Shown: piece by piece, positions 63,150-64,000 of the stretch | Layout: each line of letters opens with the position of its first letter | How positions within the stretch are numbered: position 1 is the stretch's first letter | From: Chitinophaga sp. CF118 | Lineage (GTDB): Bacteria; Bacteroidota; Bacteroidia; Chitinophagales; Chitinophagaceae | NCBI RefSeq assembly: GCF_900112615.1 | Contig: NZ_FOMK01000002.1 | Coordinates: 434,001-498,000 of the forward strand | Direction: 5' to 3' | DNA: 64,000 bases | Program-made: the position numbers and the translations under genes | The notes under the pieces: generated by a model | The model's input: only the letters and a program-made list of their open reading frames with translations | Databases searched by the model: none | What the model was told of the DNA's origin: nothing

Positions 63150-63206
63150 TTCTTGCATTCGTTATAACGCGCTTCTATTCAGAACAGAAAGCTACTCCTT
63201 CAGTGC

Positions 63207-64000
63207 CTATTGTTTTTGATACACTCTTACATAATCTATTTCAAAGCGCTTAGGAAATGTGGTATTACCCGGATCTCCTCCATTCATTCCTCCAATGGCA
63301 AGGTTCAATAACATGTAATGCGGTTGCATGAAAGGATTGATTCCTGTTCCATCTTTATTCTGCAATTTATTCAACTCCACCCTGTTCAGCAAGGTATCGT
63401 CTACAAACAAAGCAATCGCTTTTTCATCCCAATCCATACGCCATACATGAAACTTTGCGGCCCAGGCGGAATCTACCGGACGGGTATTACTATACCATTC
63501 GGCTTTATAAGCTTTGGATGTGCCACAGGCAATATTGGCCAGCAGCTTGCCCTTGTAATACTCCATGATATCGATCTCTCCATTAGAGGGCCATTGTCCC
63601 TTTTCTCCAAGTGTCCACCAGGCGGGCCATAAGCCCTGGTCGACAGGGATACGACCTCTCATTTCAAAACGTCCATACTTCCAGCTTTGCAGTCCTTCTG
63701 TTTTGATGGAAGCGGCTGTATATGTTATGAACGGACGGTTCTTACGCCAGTCGTGGCTACCTTCTACATAACCTGGATTGGGCATCTGTTCTTTACACGC
63801 TTCAATTACCAACATACCTTTTTCAATATGGGCATTGGCCAACTGATACCACTGCAATTCTTCATTACGGGCAAAGCCTGTCTCCGGCCGCCAGTTGGCT
63901 GGATCCGGAGCACCGTCCTTATTAAATTCATCGGCCCATACCAGTTTATACCTTTGTGCCGTACCAACATTTGTAATACACAATATCAATGTCAGCAACG
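63207..64000 (-). CDS. GH16 family endo-glucanase (laminarinase-like), 5' end cut by window edge
   Basis: The frame is open to the window's right edge and already shows the end of a signal peptide (LLTLILCITNVGTAQ), so only a few N-terminal residues are missing. The GH16 beta-sandwich is complete: VWADEFNKDGAPDPANWRPE at the start and the catalytic GEIDIMEYY box with nucleophile and acid/base Glu. Later come WRMDWDEKAIALFVDD and the C-terminal LLNLAIGGMNGG and FEIDYVRVYQ. The enzyme should cut beta-1,3 or mixed 1,3/1,4-glucans outside the cell. It has no accessory carbohydrate-binding domain within the window. It is not linked to the pectin locus. Confidence 0.93.
   Translation of the reverse strand, partial: LLTLILCITNVGTAQRYKLVWADEFNKDGAPDPANWRPETGFARNEELQWYQLANAHIEKGMLVIEACKEQMPNPGYVEGSHDWRKNRPFITYTAASIKTEGLQSWKYGRFEMRGRIPVDQGLWPAWWTLGEKGQWPSNGEIDIMEYYKGKLLANIACGTSKAYKAEWYSNTRPVDSAWAAKFHVWRMDWDEKAIALFVDDTLLNRVELNKLQNKDGTGINPFMQPHYMLLNLAIGGMNGGDPGNTTFPKRFEIDYVRVYQKQ

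Noticed and set aside
1..64000. tRNA, rRNA, insertion sequence or prophage genes
   Set aside because: No cloverleaf-like or rRNA sequence, transposase, integrase or phage structural protein could be recognised in either strand.

Overview
The window looks like a chromosome segment of a soil- or plant-associated Bacteroidota, most like a Chitinophaga-type Chitinophagaceae. The signs are a SusC/SusD pair, SprB-type repeats with a type IX secretion tail, TonB receptors with carboxypeptidase-regulatory domains, Bacteroidota promoters (TAnnTTTG), few Shine-Dalgarno sites and many lipoproteins with a Cys lipobox. The genus is inferred from style only. No rRNA, tRNA, CRISPR array, transposase or phage gene was seen.

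Left part (1-20 kb): an edge-truncated DUF4142 lipoprotein; a TetR regulator followed by an Old Yellow Enzyme, both with matching palindromic operators; and a fatty acid hydroxylase. A pectin utilisation locus on the minus strand follows. It reads from 16.9 kb down to 3.4 kb: SusC, SusD, a fused rhamnogalacturonan acetylesterase-GH28 pectinase, a GH105 unsaturated uronyl hydrolase, then UxaB, UxaA and UxaC. Together they bind, de-acetylate and cut pectin and turn galacturonate into 2-keto-3-deoxygluconate. A surface protein with a coiled-coil tail and a GH43 enzyme close this part.

Middle part (20-34.5 kb): an AT-rich accessory island, mostly minus strand, made of small immunity-type genes in several paralogous families. 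There are three SMI1/KNR4-like singles, a two-copy family, a three-copy family, a four-copy family and a relocated SUKH-like copy at 20 kb, plus gene remnants. The island is interrupted by an RloA-RloB (AbiL-like) defence pair, a lipoprotein and a frameshifted TPR lipoprotein.

34.5-53.5 kb: the most interesting region. Five genes with gaps of 2-9 bases on the minus strand encode a 1468-residue exported protein, a fibronectin-III protein, a 1765-residue SprB-repeat protein with a T9SS tail, a 577-residue outer membrane barrel and a 1829-residue toxin. The toxin carries an HExxH peptidase motif, a caspase-like His/Cys domain and a C-terminal PD-(D/E)XK nuclease-like tip. The immunity array starts 3 bases after the toxin. 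I read this as a polymorphic toxin with its own surface or export apparatus, which I cannot match to a named system.

Right part (53.5-64 kb): a divergent LacI-type regulator; a locus with a TonB receptor, a beta-helix lipoprotein and a MINPP-type phytase (probably organic phosphate scavenging); a TPR-transmembrane-HTH regulator; a GyrI-like ligand-binding protein; a winged-helix remnant; and an edge-truncated GH16 glucanase.
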